Part shown: positions 23,516-23,565 of the stretch, piece by piece
Layout: each line of letters opens with the position of its first letter
How positions within the stretch are numbered: the stretch's first letter is position 1
Program-made: the position numbers and the translations under genes
The notes under the pieces: model-generated
Database searches by the model: none
What the model was told of the DNA's origin: nothing
What the model saw: only the letters and a program-made list of their open reading frames with translations
DNA from: CAZBQG01 sp964493945
GTDB taxonomy: Bacteria; Pseudomonadota; Alphaproteobacteria; Rhodospirillales; UBA2165
Assembly (NCBI GenBank): GCA_964493945.1
Contig: CAZBQG010000029.1
Span: 1 to 23,565, forward strand
Reading direction: 5' to 3'
Length of the DNA stretch: 23,565 nt

Positions 23516-23565
23516 TAGGGTCAGGGCTCATTAATTCAGATAGAAGATAACAATAGCGGCAATGC
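23516..23565. mobile_element. Terminal end of an IS5-type insertion sequence (runs off the window)
   Basis: GGGTCAGGGCTCATTAA at 23518-23534 resembles terminal inverted repeats of alphaproteobacterial IS5-family elements (GGGTCAGGACTC-type). It is directly followed, on the minus strand, by the end of a transposase-like frame. A CTAG lies at the border (23515-23518), a plausible target site. The other end and the target duplication are outside the window. Confidence 0.6.
23531..23565 (-). CDS. IS5-family transposase, last 10 residues (partial)
   Basis: The minus-strand frame reads IAAIVIFYLN and then TAA at 23533-23531. This hydrophobic C-terminus is characteristic of alphaproteobacterial IS5-type transposases (endings such as CIAATVIFWL). 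Its stop lies about 12 bases inside the presumed terminal repeat, the usual arrangement. The gene body lies beyond the right edge. The identification rests on a short stretch combined with the inverted repeat. Confidence 0.55.
   Translation of the reverse strand, partial: IAAIVIFYLN

Noticed and set aside
1..23565. CRISPR array, tRNA or rRNA genes, phage genes
   Set aside because: No regularly spaced repeats, cloverleaf-type sequences or phage structural proteins were seen by eye on either strand.

Overview
The window looks like a piece of a GC-rich alphaproteobacterial genome, possibly Rhodospirillales. This rests on general sequence character (GC-rich codon use, the style of the Liv transporter, response-regulator and IS5-type sequences) and is only a tentative placement. 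It is an accessory, catabolic region with clear signs of gene decay. No rRNA, tRNA or CRISPR was seen.

Left part (1-2237, + strand): the C-terminal end of an ABC transporter ATPase, a shortened FbpB-type permease, and a complete MetE-C-like zinc methyltransferase, chained by 1-4 base overlaps. Next come two UbiD-family (prenylated-FMN) decarboxylases transcribed divergently from about 6000. The minus-strand one forms a tight overlapping unit with an OadA-like carboxyltransferase that has no biotin domain, and with an alpha/beta hydrolase interrupted by an in-frame TAG. Behind the plus-strand UbiD lies a chimeric remnant: an FkbM methyltransferase fragment joined to the last third of a response-regulator receiver domain.

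Centre (8224-16994, all minus strand): GMC alcohol oxidoreductase, 2Fe-2S and molybdopterin subunits of a xanthine-dehydrogenase-type hydroxylase, a broken MFS transporter, an NDP-forming acyl-CoA synthetase, and a hydratase/lyase very like hydroxycinnamoyl-CoA hydratase-lyase. Read in order these could take an aromatic alcohol to aldehyde, acid, CoA thioester and then a benzaldehyde plus acetyl-CoA, i.e. a phenylpropanoid (lignin-monomer) side-chain pathway. The UbiD enzymes and the methyltransferase could act on the resulting aromatic acids. The pathway is inferred; the enzyme families are seen.

Right part (17072-22833): a small unknown ORF and a PAPS-dependent sulfotransferase on the + strand, then a complete branched-chain-amino-acid-type (Liv/HAAT) ABC transporter on the minus strand (Tat-type binding protein, LivG, LivF, LivH, LivM). 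It is a plausible importer for the catabolic substrate. From 22834 to about 23515 there is no convincing gene. The window ends inside the 3' end of an IS5-type insertion sequence.

Five loci are damaged or look truncated (left ABC ATPase and permease, hydrolase, FkbM/receiver chimera, MFS transporter), while the central enzymes and the Liv transporter keep full length and active-site residues.
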